A DNA stretch of 64,000 nucleotides from JABDMH01 sp965223025. Lineage in GTDB: Bacteria; Bacteroidota; Bacteroidia; Chitinophagales; Saprospiraceae. Both the position numbers and the translations under genes were made by a program. The stretch is from NCBI GenBank assembly GCA_965223025.1, contig CBDCVP010000021.1:558001-622000 (forward strand), written 5' to 3'. Every line of letters starts with the position of its first letter. Positions within the stretch are counted from its first letter, which is position 1. Shown piece by piece: positions 1 through 8,281 of the stretch. Under the pieces are notes generated by a model. The model saw only the letters and a list, made by a program, of their open reading frames with translations. It searched no databases and was not told the DNA's origin.

Positions 1-135
1 ATCTTCAAAATGAGCCGCTATGAGCATTTAAAGAATGCGGAAATCGCATCAACTTTGGGCATCTCCAAAAGAACGGTCGAGACTCAGATCAGCAAGGCCT
101 TACGGGTACTCAGAAGAAATTTGACAACAAAATGA
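1..135 (+). CDS. RNA polymerase ECF-type sigma factor, C-terminal end (partial)
   Basis: The window opens inside this gene. The last 44 codons read in frame 1 and end at TGA 133-135. The peptide has the pattern EIASTLGIS-RTVE-QI-KAL-LR, the helix-turn-helix of sigma-70 region 4 that contacts the -35 promoter element. It lies 63 bp upstream of a FecR-type anti-sigma gene and a TonB-receptor-like gene. That order is the standard cell-surface signalling trio of Bacteroidota, in which an ECF sigma factor is released when an outer-membrane receptor is occupied. The N-terminal region 2 is outside the window, so the subfamily cannot be told. Confidence 0.85.
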   Translation: MFKMSRYEHLKNAEIASTLGISKRTVETQISKALRVLRRNLTTK

Positions 136-198
136 TCATCCCGTACGTGTCTTGTGCATCTCAGCAGTCTATAGTATGAAAGAGATCCTTGAAATCCA

Positions 199-1248
199 AT
201 GAAGGTTAAAGCCCATATCGCGAAATTGATCACACGTGTACTCGATGGATCCGCTACGTCTGTGGAAAGATCTGAGTTAGAGCACTGGAGATCTCTTGCG
301 ACGGAAAACAATACACACTATCTTGCGCTAAAGGCCATATGGTCGATGGCAGGGGACATTGGATATGTGGACCAAATCGACGTCGATGCCGCACTGCAGA
401 AGATGACTTCCGGCAAAACTGAGGCTGAACATTCCAGATCTTATAAAATAATCAGGCCGATCTTGCGCTGGGAGGTCGCAGCTGCATTGCTAGGGGCCAT
501 CCTTCTTTTCCAATTCTTATTTCAAGATGCATCCAAAATCCAATCTTCCAATGCCGCCATCTTTAGCGCCGTGCAAGATACCAGTTTACGGTTGTCCGAT
601 GGTTCGAATGTAAGACTCTACTCAGGAGCCGAGTTGACCGTCTCAGACTTTGACCTGGAAAGGAAGCGAGAAGTTTATCTATCGGGTTCAGCAAGTTTTG
701 ATGTAGCCAATCAGATGGATAAACCATTTGTCGTTGGTATGGATGACGCTTTTATCAGGGTCTTGGGCACCGTATTTGAGATAACAGATCATGTTGATTC
801 TACAGTGATATCTGTTTCCGAAGGCAAAGTGTTTGTTGGACTGAATAATGATAAGTCGCAGTACAGAATCTTGACGGCAGATATGTCGGTGACTTTGATT
901 GGCGGAGTTTTTGCAGTAAAGCAAAAGAGCTTATCACAGGAGGTACTTGATGTGGTAGAGGAGCCCAAACAGCGGGCAGTGAAACCGAGGAAGAAAAAGC
1001 GCCTGGCTCGGTCAAAGAGGAAAGTGAGTAGATCATTGCGATTTAGCAATAAGTTGATGACCGATGTGATTAAGGAAATCAACCGTTCATTTGGAGATGT
1101 GGTTGTTTTAGACGACAACCTCGTTGTAGATTGTAGAATAGATGCCAATTTTAATAAGACAGATCTTGAGACGATTGTGCAATCCATTAAGAATGTTTGT
1201 GGCTTAGAAAGTCGAGAGCTTAATGGGAAAATCGTATTATATAAGTAG
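199..1248 (+). CDS. FecR family anti-sigma factor
   Basis: This 349-residue inner-membrane protein should hold the upstream sigma factor inactive and receive a periplasmic signal from the outer-membrane partner. A short cytoplasmic N-terminal part (about 1-90) is followed by one membrane segment (about 92-110, AAALLGAILLFQFLF). The periplasmic FecR domain spans roughly 120-225, with the typical LSDGSNVRLYSGAEL and FDVANQMDKPFVV stretches. A basic linker (about 255-280) leads to a C-terminal DUF4974-like domain (about 280-349) ending in GKIVLYK. Length and architecture are normal for Bacteroidota FecR proteins. The next gene starts inside its last 26 bases, which indicates translational coupling. 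Confidence 0.92.
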   Translation: MKVKAHIAKLITRVLDGSATSVERSELEHWRSLATENNTHYLALKAIWSMAGDIGYVDQIDVDAALQKMTSGKTEAEHSRSYKIIRPILRWEVAAALLGAILLFQFLFQDASKIQSSNAAIFSAVQDTSLRLSDGSNVRLYSGAELTVSDFDLERKREVYLSGSASFDVANQMDKPFVVGMDDAFIRVLGTVFEITDHVDSTVISVSEGKVFVGLNNDKSQYRILTADMSVTLIGGVFAVKQKSLSQEVLDVVEEPKQRAVKPRKKKRLARSKRKVSRSLRFSNKLMTDVIKEINRSFGDVVVLDDNLVVDCRIDANFNKTDLETIVQSIKNVCGLESRELNGKIVLYK

Positions 1249-3649
1249 TATTTTCAACTGGATTTCAGTCCTCCTGATCTTCCAAACTCCCTTTCTAAGC
1301 GCTCAAAGTTACCACTCCACCACCGTTCAGCTATCAGACACCAGTCTATATTTATCTGATCTACTACATACGATTGAAGAGCAATCTCAACTAAAGTTTG
1401 CCTTTGATCCCCGTATATTTCCAAAATATCAAAAGCACCATACGGCAGCTGGAAAGGTGCCATTGACTTCACTGCTGACAGATCTCCTGGCACCTAACGA
1501 CATCGAGTGGAGGATCGTCGGAAATCAGATCATCTTACAGCGCAATAAGCCACGTCTGGTTCAAGTGCAGGGCTGGGTACAGGACCACTTCTCCCTGCTA
1601 CCGATCTGTGGAGCAGTGGTCAGGAGCACTTTATCCGATTCGAACTTTACACGTACAGATGACTATGGATATTTTGTCTTAGAGTTGACCGAGGGTTTAC
1701 ACAGCCTGCAAGCAGTCAGTGCGATTGACACATCTGGGCTTTTGCAAATAGAACTATACGATGACATGAGTGTGCGGATACAAATGAATGGCTCTGATGT
1801 CCCTAAAACTCGACAGGCTGCCTCCACCTTTCGATTGTCAAGTCTCAATCATTTTAGTGATGCTTCTGCCCGGCGAACCCGATTCTTCACAGACCGTTTT
1901 GGAGGTTCGGATTCACATTCACTTTGGATCTCAAAAAGTGAGCAGGATCTGAGTCACTCACCTGCTGAATACACCAAGGTACCTGAAAAGAACAGCCATG
2001 AATTGTCCTTCGGCCTGGATGGCCTGGATTTGAGATTGAACGGAGACATCAACCATTCCACTGCATATCGTGTCTTGATCTCCGGGCAGAACCAGAACCC
2101 CGGTGTACTGACCATCCAATTTGATCCAGATGCCCCACACCTCGAGCGAAAACAACGAAATGTATCTCTGTTGGTAAATCATACATTGACTCCTACAGAT
2201 GAATTTTCATTTCACGGATATTTTGAAGAATCCAATCTTGGACATTTGGTCAATGATTCTTCGTTTTTCATGGATGATGCCGGTGGTGATGTGATCTCCC
2301 ATCTAAAGCAAGCTGTGTTGGGGGTGGGCGTGCACTGGCTGCACACTTTTGATCCCAATAAGTACCTTGATGTGTACTTGTCACACCGAGATTTCAGACA
2401 TAGTCATTATGAAGATTTTAGAGATCTAGTTACGTCAAGTCAGGATTTTTATCTTCAGGATTCTGATTTGCGAATGCATTCAAATACTAGTGCCATTGGT
2501 ACCACTTTTGGCTTGCGAACAAGTCCTACTAATCTGATCGAGTTTAAAGCCAATTTTCACTCGCAGGTATTGCCTACTTATCATATTAGCCGGGATTTTG
2601 GCGCCGCACGTCAGGAAGATGCTGGTGGTGCTCCAAATAGAGTACCTGGACTAGAGGTACGCGTGGAGGATGCTTGGCATATCAATCAATCGTTGACGCT
2701 AAAAGCCGCGACTGGTTTGTCCAGTTTAGGCGAGATTAAAACCTATGGAATAGGACATATGGCAGAAGTCGATTTGGCTTGGATTGTAAATAGTCAGGTG
2801 CAACTAACCATGGGAGCTAAAAGAGCCACATCATTCTATACTCCGTTACAGATGGAGCTTGTCTCAGGTGTTCGTACAAGCATGCCATATGTGATGGCAA
2901 GTGCCGGTAATCCCTTGCTGGATCACAGTGTACTACTGAGCGGTCAGATACTCTTGAAAAACAGATGGAAACTTTGGCCTAACCTAGGTTTTACGCACAG
3001 CAGGCATGTTCCGAATGTCTTTGGCCTGACAAGCCTAGGTAGCCTCGGAGAACTCATGAGCGAATCAATGCCAACCGGAACCAAGAATCAGTTTGAATTG
3101 GGACTTCTATTAGCTAAGCATAGCAAATGGTGGGATGTTTCACTTTCTTACCGGTACCGAAATCCACTCCTTCATTTTGAGTCACTCAACCATGGAAAGA
3201 AGTTTTTGATGCCAGGAGTGTATCAGCACCATTCGACCTTGTCGGCTTCCAAACAGATCGGGACCCGACCGCACCATGATCAACACCTTGTGTGCCGATG
3301 GAATGTAGCAGCTGGCAAGCACGTAACTACGCCGAGTGTAAGGAGAATCAGCCAGGAAGGTGTTTCTATCCTCATGAACGAAAATCAGGGTGATCACAGA
3401 TTATCACTCGCCAACAGTCTTGACGTTACTTATTTTAGACAGATCGGCCATGGAGAAGCCATCGATCTCTTTGCTTATGTAGGAGCACGCAATCTATTGA
3501 TGGGTCGTAAGAATGTCTACGGATATGCAACGTACGACCACGATACTAATAGATTCGAGATCCGGTCCCAGAATGAAATGCCTTACTTTCAGCCATTTGT
3601 GGGAATTAAACTAGTGGGTGCACTCCGGAAGGAAGTGCCATCTTCATAA
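1223..3649 (+). CDS. TonB-dependent receptor-like protein with STN domain (signal transducer)
   Basis: This 808-residue outer-membrane protein starts within fecR. It has a signal peptide (about 1-27, ending LSAQ) and an STN (secretin/TonB short N-terminal) domain at about 30-108 that would contact FecR. A carboxypeptidase-regulatory-like beta domain at about 112-190 contains GWVQDHFSLLPICGAVV and DDYGYFVLEL. The rest is strand-rich and barrel-like, ending VGIKLVGALRKEVPSS. It is shorter than most SusC/FecA receptors. I cannot find a convincing TonB box or plug domain between the regulatory domain and the barrel, so it may be a signalling receptor or a reduced transporter. A decayed copy of its last codons and downstream DNA occurs at 8049-8231. 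Confidence 0.82.
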   Translation: MGKSYYISSIFNWISVLLIFQTPFLSAQSYHSTTVQLSDTSLYLSDLLHTIEEQSQLKFAFDPRIFPKYQKHHTAAGKVPLTSLLTDLLAPNDIEWRIVGNQIILQRNKPRLVQVQGWVQDHFSLLPICGAVVRSTLSDSNFTRTDDYGYFVLELTEGLHSLQAVSAIDTSGLLQIELYDDMSVRIQMNGSDVPKTRQAASTFRLSSLNHFSDASARRTRFFTDRFGGSDSHSLWISKSEQDLSHSPAEYTKVPEKNSHELSFGLDGLDLRLNGDINHSTAYRVLISGQNQNPGVLTIQFDPDAPHLERKQRNVSLLVNHTLTPTDEFSFHGYFEESNLGHLVNDSSFFMDDAGGDVISHLKQAVLGVGVHWLHTFDPNKYLDVYLSHRDFRHSHYEDFRDLVTSSQDFYLQDSDLRMHSNTSAIGTTFGLRTSPTNLIEFKANFHSQVLPTYHISRDFGAARQEDAGGAPNRVPGLEVRVEDAWHINQSLTLKAATGLSSLGEIKTYGIGHMAEVDLAWIVNSQVQLTMGAKRATSFYTPLQMELVSGVRTSMPYVMASAGNPLLDHSVLLSGQILLKNRWKLWPNLGFTHSRHVPNVFGLTSLGSLGELMSESMPTGTKNQFELGLLLAKHSKWWDVSLSYRYRNPLLHFESLNHGKKFLMPGVYQHHSTLSASKQIGTRPHHDQHLVCRWNVAAGKHVTTPSVRRISQEGVSILMNENQGDHRLSLANSLDVTYFRQIGHGEAIDLFAYVGARNLLMGRKNVYGYATYDHDTNRFEIRSQNEMPYFQPFVGIKLVGALRKEVPSS

Positions 3650-3723
3650 AAACATACCGGATTGTCATCTTTTCGAGATTAAGGGATACCTGAGTATCAG
3701 ACTCTTGAGATGAATGAAAGTTC

Positions 3724-3750
3724 GCCAAAAGAGCTTTTTTTTGATTTGGC
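3724..3750 (+). terminator. possible terminator hairpin after the receptor gene
   Basis: GCCAAA pairs with TTTGGC across a loop that contains eight consecutive T residues, about 75 bp after the receptor stop codon. The stem is only six pairs and the T-run is in the loop rather than after it, so this is a weak terminator candidate. Confidence 0.3.
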
Positions 3751-4192
3751 AATCGACTCGAAATTCACGCATTCAGTACTCGAATCAATGACATTATTTG
3801 GTGGACACTTTGCAGATGATCCCCTTAATTGCCACTACAATACTAGATATCTCATCGACACCCTATTTGACCTCGTTAATGGTCAACGCAGAAAGCTTTA
3901 CAACATACTCACTATTAGTAATTTACGCATTACGAACAAAAAAATGTTATTTTTTTTTTCTAGTCGTACGTGTCTCGCCGCATTCATTTGTCTTATACTC
4001 GAAAGACACCAAGATCGCTTTGATCGTCAACACTCAAATCCGACCTCGAAGTTTATTGGTTTAGTCTTCCTGAATGTCGAAAGACGTTTGGGCTGAGTTT
4101 ATAAACAAGAGAGACATTTACTCAGAATTAGTAGTTGACCCTTGCTTAGTGACGATTGCTTATGATAAAGGCTGTCGTTTTGAATCCTGTAG

Positions 4193-4523
4193 TTACGTGA
4201 CCCGGCATGACTTTCTGGTAGAACACTCAAATTCAATCATCCTGTCATGCACCAGAAAGGCTGTACGATATTTCTCCACTTGTAATCCTGAGATTGTTCG
4301 TACAGCCTCTTCTATTTTTAGGGTGTTTTCGCCCCAGTGTTCACTGACAAGACATCCAAGATATTTGGCTTTGTCATCATCTTTGTGTAAGCTGAAAGGC
4401 CCCTAGACCAGCCACCAAACTGGATAGATTCCCACCGTCTTTGGATACTGCTTCATTCACATATAACTTTTTGTTGTGGTATGAACGATCTCCTAAGAGA
4501 TACTTATATATTATAGAACAATT
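4193..4523 (-). pseudogene. frameshifted remnant of an unrecognised gene
   Basis: Two overlapping minus-strand frames join into one protein-like sequence. The first part reads KYLLGDRSYHNKKLYVNEAV and continues to GLGAFQL. After a frame change near 4393-4400 the second continues HKDDDKAKYLGCLVSEHW, then GENTLKIEEAVRTISGLQ, and ends CRVT at the stop complement 4193-4195. Its composition is charged and protein-like, unlike the surrounding noncoding frames. No start codon or upstream extension is open beyond 4523 because of an in-frame stop at 4524-4526. I do not recognise the family. It is either a decayed gene or a small gene with an indel. Confidence 0.4.
4258..4308. repeat. 11-bp perfect inverted repeat inside the remnant
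   Basis: AGGCTGTACGA at 4258-4268 is the exact reverse complement of TCGTACAGCCT at 4298-4308, with a 29-nt loop. It lies within the coding remnant on the minus strand, so it may be chance codon usage (AVRT and YRTAF) or a real hairpin. Confidence 0.55.
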
Positions 4524-4801
4524 CTATTAGAATTTGCCATAATGTGTATCTTTACTGGGCGAATACGTGGCAGCGCTCAATACTACGGAGTATTCATCTA
4601 ATAAAATCTGTAGGCCTTGTCTATGAACTCAGCCAGTCAAAGTTTAAATCAACAGGTGGTGGAAGGAGTCAATCCACCTGAAAGGGCAATGGAGCATCAA
4701 AAAAAGCCCACCCCATCGACGGCATCTAAACACCCAAACAATCCTCAGCCGCCTTATCAGGTAGTGAAAGTTTCGTCGGGTTTGGCCTGGTTGCGCAGCT
4801 T

Positions 4802-4856
4802 CTTCTTAATCAGGTATCGGTTTCCTAGGGATTCCAATGTCATTTTGATTAAGAAG
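4802..4856. repeat. 11-bp perfect inverted repeat in noncoding DNA
   Basis: CTTCTTAATCA at 4802-4812 pairs exactly with TGATTAAGAAG at 4846-4856 across 33 nt. It is not followed by a T-run, so a terminator is unlikely. A protein-binding site or the vestige of a mobile-element end are alternatives. Confidence 0.55.
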
Positions 4857-5134
4857 TGAGCATCAAATAGTTGTCACTGTGTACCTTAAGCGTACGCAGC
4901 ATCCAATATCTTAAGAAAAAAAGAACGTTCCGTGTAGCTAGATATCTGAGAAAAGAATATATATTTGTATTGCATATATGAGGTTTCCTAATATGTAAGG
5001 ATATACAAGCCGTTGCTACACCGTTTTTAAAAGCACCTACCCATATGCCCATGTCTGGCCTGTCATCTGGAGCCCATTGGACATATTAATTTGTGTTCTT
5101 TACTTCGGAGACAGGCAGGCATATTTTTCTCCTG

Positions 5135-6235
5135 CTAATGGCTATTCATCACTTTCTGGTACAGCTTCATTGTCTGAGTTGCGATATTTTTTGGGAGAAA
5201 ATTTTGACCATGCTGGAATCCAGCTGTGATCAACTCATAGCGGAGGTCTGAGTCCCCTTCCAGACGATCCATTGCTGCTGCGATCGAGGCAGGCTCATGA
5301 GGATCGATCAGTATGGCTCCAGGACCTCCAGCCTCCGGCATACTGCTGGTTTTCGATGTGATCACTGCTACCCGATTTTGCAAGGCTTCGACGATTGGGA
5401 TCCCAAAACCCTCATAGAAGGATGGATAAATGAGTGCTCGGGCTTGCCGATAGAAAACGGACAGATCCCGGTTAGCAATGTGACCCACAAAACGTACTCG
5501 CAAGGTGAGATCCAGGTCCCCGACCATCTGTCTGGCTTGTTTTTCATACCGACCTCCCTTGCCTAGGACAAGCAAGGGAAGAGATGACCGGCAGATCGTC
5601 AGCGCTTTGAGCAAGCCTTCTAAGTTTTTGCGCTGATTGATCGATCCTACATAGAGCCAATAGGGATCATGCAAACCATATTGTCTGATGATGTCCTCCT
5701 CATGCTTAGGTCCAGGAGGATCCGATGCAAGTACGGGTGGATAGATCACTTCGATCTTGTGCCCTGGTATCTGGTAAACTTCCATGACATCCCTACGCGT
5801 CTGCTTGCTCACTGCGATAATTTTATCACTGTGGAGACAGCTGTATCGACACTTCAGGTCATATATCTTGCGGTCCAACCAGGGATACAATGTAGGGTGC
5901 TTTTTAAAAATCAGGTCATGAATGGTCACTACCCTCTTGCAGGAGGACTTACTGTGCGTCATGGGCAACTCGTGACTGAGCCCATGAAAAAGGTGACATC
6001 CGTCTCGCCCAATATCCCTGCTCATTCCATAGCTTCGCCATCCTATGCCACGTCCAACACGTATTATGCACTCCTTGAAAGCCTCAAAGTATTGGCTTTC
6101 ATAGGGCTTTCGGGCATATAGGTGGTATTCATGGGTTGGAAAATCTGTCAGAAGACCTTTGATAAGTAGCCTGCTATAGACACCAAGTCCAGTATCGTTG
6201 TAAAAGAGACGTTTTGCATCAAATCCAATGCGCAT
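5135..6235 (-). CDS. GT4-family glycosyltransferase (GT-B fold)
   Basis: This 366-residue enzyme should transfer a sugar from a nucleotide donor to a lipid or glycan acceptor on the cytoplasmic face of the membrane. The N-terminal half opens with RIGFDAKRLFYNDTGLGVYS, the acceptor-side Rossmann motif. The C-terminal half carries YVGSINQRKN at the domain start and the donor-binding EX7E motif in PSFYEGFGIPIVEAL. The chosen start at 6235 begins MRIGFDAKR; an upstream in-frame ATG at 6280 would add 15 unlikely residues. The gene stands alone, divergent from the OmpA-like gene, with no neighbouring polysaccharide cluster, so the product is unknown. Confidence 0.9.
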   Translation of the reverse strand: MRIGFDAKRLFYNDTGLGVYSRLLIKGLLTDFPTHEYHLYARKPYESQYFEAFKECIIRVGRGIGWRSYGMSRDIGRDGCHLFHGLSHELPMTHSKSSCKRVVTIHDLIFKKHPTLYPWLDRKIYDLKCRYSCLHSDKIIAVSKQTRRDVMEVYQIPGHKIEVIYPPVLASDPPGPKHEEDIIRQYGLHDPYWLYVGSINQRKNLEGLLKALTICRSSLPLLVLGKGGRYEKQARQMVGDLDLTLRVRFVGHIANRDLSVFYRQARALIYPSFYEGFGIPIVEALQNRVAVITSKTSSMPEAGGPGAILIDPHEPASIAAAMDRLEGDSDLRYELITAGFQHGQNFLPKNIATQTMKLYQKVMNSH

Positions 6236-6323
6236 GATCTGTTTTGTCACCCTGACGAATGTAGGGGTTTCTCCGTACACTGATACGCTTCAAGATCAAA
6301 GAAAGACTTGCGATAATTCTAAA

Positions 6324-6350
6324 CTTACATTTATACATAAGAGATGTAAG
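6324..6350. promoter_or_regulatory. inverted repeat in a divergent intergenic region
   Basis: CTTACAT at 6324-6330 is matched by ATGTAAG at 6344-6350, 20 bp apart centre to centre. It lies between the divergent glycosyltransferase and OmpA-like genes, a position suitable for a dimeric regulator. No regulator gene is adjacent. Confidence 0.35.
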
Positions 6351-6501
6351 CTCCCTTCTCACAGACAAGTACAGGATGTGCCACCAGCAATGTGTAGCCC
6401 AAAAATTCTTTAACTTTAGATAAGCACACGATACACTGCATCTGCGATTTTGGTCATACATCCTTTTTCATAGGTTGGAAGACGATCCCAAGGCTCATTT
6501 A

Positions 6502-6930
6502 ATGAGTATGAAAACACTAGTTCACTACATAGTATTCTTCTCGCTGCTTCCGATTTGCGCTGTGACCGGTCAGACGGTAGATACCAGCATGCACATACGG
6601 AGCATATATTTCGGAGGTGGTAGCTACTACATCGACCCAGTTCAGGAACATGACCTTTACGAGTGGCTGGATAGCTTCCCACACATAGAGCAATACGAGG
6701 TCATCATCCAGAGTCACACAGATAACATTGGTGGGAAGGAATTTAACCAAAGGCTGTCCGAAGGTCGGTCAAGGTCTGTTTTTCATAAGTTGATTAACTA
6801 CAATCTTCAACCAGAAGCGATTGAGATCAAGGATTTTGGAGAATTTCTGCCTACCTACCGCAATGATTCGTATTATGGCAGACTAAAGAATCGTAGAGCC
6901 GATGTGATCTTAAAGCCGCTATCCCTGTGA
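6502..6930 (+). CDS. small OmpA-like peptidoglycan-binding domain protein
   Basis: The product, about 142 residues, has a signal peptide (VHYIVFFSLLPICAVTGQ) followed directly by an OmpA C-terminal-like domain. The diagnostic part is SHTDNIGGKEFNQRLSEGRS followed by a conserved KNRRADVIL end, where the D and R residues normally hold diaminopimelate of peptidoglycan. There is no beta-barrel, so it is probably a periplasmic cell-wall-associated protein. The start at 6502 (MSMKTL) gives a clean signal peptide; an upstream ATG at 6475 is less likely. The stop overlaps the GTG start of the next gene by 4 bp, so the two are coupled. Confidence 0.8.
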   Translation: MSMKTLVHYIVFFSLLPICAVTGQTVDTSMHIRSIYFGGGSYYIDPVQEHDLYEWLDSFPHIEQYEVIIQSHTDNIGGKEFNQRLSEGRSRSVFHKLINYNLQPEAIEIKDFGEFLPTYRNDSYYGRLKNRRADVILKPLSL

Positions 6931-8015
6931 CTCGTCTTTATCTTATTTTACTGTGTACCTGTCTTGTTCACGCACTTCAAGCTCAGCAATTATCTGAGAA
7001 GCAAGAGCAAGCCATAGATCGGGTATTTGAGGAGGTAAATCGAACAAATATGCCTGGCTGTGCAGTGGCGGTTATGAGTCATGGCACAATCGTCTATGAG
7101 AAAGGGTATGGCATGGCTGATCTTGAGCGAAGCATCGCAGTGACACCCAGCACAGTGTTTTATGCAGGCTCCATATCCAAGCAATTTGTTGCCAGTTGTG
7201 CCTTACTACTTGCCGAAGAAGGGAAGCTGGACCTAGATGCACAAATCGGTCAGTTTTTTTCAGATTTTCCATCATATGGTCGAGATATTACGATTCTACA
7301 AATGATCTATCACATCAGTGGTATTAAGGATTACTTTGACATTTTAGAAGATCGAGGGTATGATTACCTCAATCGCGTACCGGTCGACCGTGTATACCAA
7401 TTAATCACGGAAGAGGATTCTTTGCTTTTCCAACCCGGGGAAAAATACAGCTATAGTAACTCTGGGTACTTGTTGCTGGCCATGATTATTGAGCAGGTTT
7501 CTGGAACACCTCTCTCTGTTTTTGCGCAGGAGCACATTTTTCATCCTCTGGATATGAAGCACTCCATGTTCTTGGATGACAATCGAAAACTGGTGCCGAA
7601 TCGTGCCTGGGGATATCGCAAAAATCATCTCGGTCAGATTGAGAATATGATCATGCGATTTGACCTGGTTGGATCAGGAGGGCTCTATACCACCGTGGGT
7701 GATTTGGCAAAATGGAGTGCTAATTTTGATGACCCGCGCATTGGCTCTTTGAATTTTTTGTCAAGATTGCTGACCAGCGGTCAACTCAATGATGGTTCAG
7801 ATATTAAGTATGCCTTTGCCATTCGAAAAGAGCGATTCTTGGGGAGGGAGGTAGTTGGCCATAGCGGTTCCCTGGGAGGTTATCGTGCTCAATTCATGAG
7901 ATTTCCCAGTGAACCATTGACCATCATCATTCTCAGCAATCTTGCCAACTTCAAACCCGCCGAATGCGCACATAAGATTGCAAAGATCATGCTTCAGACA
8001 GCAGCTAAGGAATAG
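6927..8015 (+). CDS. serine hydrolase, class C beta-lactamase/DD-peptidase fold
   Basis: This 362-residue exported hydrolase has the three active-site motifs of the family: SxxK in AGSISKQF, YxN in YSNSGY, and HxG in VGHSGSLGGY. A signal peptide (TRLYLILLCTCLVHALQAQ) precedes the domain. The start is GTG within a GTGA overlap with the OmpA-like gene. Members include peptidoglycan D,D-peptidases, esterases and beta-lactamases, and the sequence does not separate these. Coupling to a peptidoglycan-binding OmpA-like protein favours a cell-wall substrate, but that is inference. Confidence 0.9.
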   Translation: MTRLYLILLCTCLVHALQAQQLSEKQEQAIDRVFEEVNRTNMPGCAVAVMSHGTIVYEKGYGMADLERSIAVTPSTVFYAGSISKQFVASCALLLAEEGKLDLDAQIGQFFSDFPSYGRDITILQMIYHISGIKDYFDILEDRGYDYLNRVPVDRVYQLITEEDSLLFQPGEKYSYSNSGYLLLAMIIEQVSGTPLSVFAQEHIFHPLDMKHSMFLDDNRKLVPNRAWGYRKNHLGQIENMIMRFDLVGSGGLYTTVGDLAKWSANFDDPRIGSLNFLSRLLTSGQLNDGSDIKYAFAIRKERFLGREVVGHSGSLGGYRAQFMRFPSEPLTIIILSNLANFKPAECAHKIAKIMLQTAAKE

Positions 8016-8048
8016 ATGCATCTTTTTCCGGAAAGTGAGGGACGAATA

Positions 8049-8231
8049 AGTCAGTCCAATTTCCAAATCCTAGATGGATCGCCATACTCCTTGGCGAGCG
8101 GGCCCAAATGACTGGTGAGTGCGCTCCGGAAAGTGGCATCTTTATAACATGTGCCGATTTGGATGGATTTTCACTTTTTCGAGATCAATGCTGCCCGAGG
8201 ACTGTGAAAATGGAAAAATCGCCAAAAGAGC
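8049..8231 (+). pseudogene. decayed copy of the 3' end of the receptor gene at 1223-3649
   Basis: This noncoding stretch aligns collinearly with about 3548-3734. It decodes as NFQILDGSPYS, then an internal stop, then LVSALRKVASL and a stop; the intact gene reads RFEIRSQNEMPYF, then LVGALRKEVPSS and a stop. The similarity continues past the stop codon, with shared TTTTCGAGAT and GCCAAAAGAGC about 100 bp downstream in both copies (spacing 104 and 100 bp). It is therefore a remnant of a duplicated receptor gene plus its trailer. The rest of that second receptor is not visible upstream, because the serine hydrolase ends at 8015. Confidence 0.6.
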
Positions 8232-8281
8232 CGTTCCTAGCATGGCCAGCCTTTTCGGAGTACGCTCTCTAAACCGACGAG

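Larger units (their letters stand above)
3650..5134. other. gene-poor region of about 1.5 kb with gene remnant and inverted repeats
   Basis: No open frame here looks like a complete gene. The start is the receptor gene's trailer, with a hairpin at 3724-3750. A frameshifted coding remnant lies on the minus strand at 4193-4523, and two 11-bp perfect inverted repeats sit at 4258-4308 and 4802-4856. A minus-strand frame of 28 codons at 4757-4843 (starts MTLESLGNRYLIKKK) is too short to call with confidence. TATATTTG at 4960-4967 matches the Bacteroidota -7 element but faces no recognisable gene. The mixture suggests decayed accessory DNA. Confidence 0.5.

Noticed and set aside
789..1187. A 132-codon minus-strand frame
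   Set aside because: It is antisense to the FecR gene and has no recognisable domain.
3710..4096. A 128-codon plus-strand frame in the gap
   Set aside because: Its composition is low-complexity and unlike a protein, several overlapping frames of similar length exist, and no domain is visible.
3650..5134. tRNA or rRNA gene in the gap and other intergenic regions
   Set aside because: No T-loop GGTTCRA motif, acceptor stem or rRNA signature was seen in any gap.
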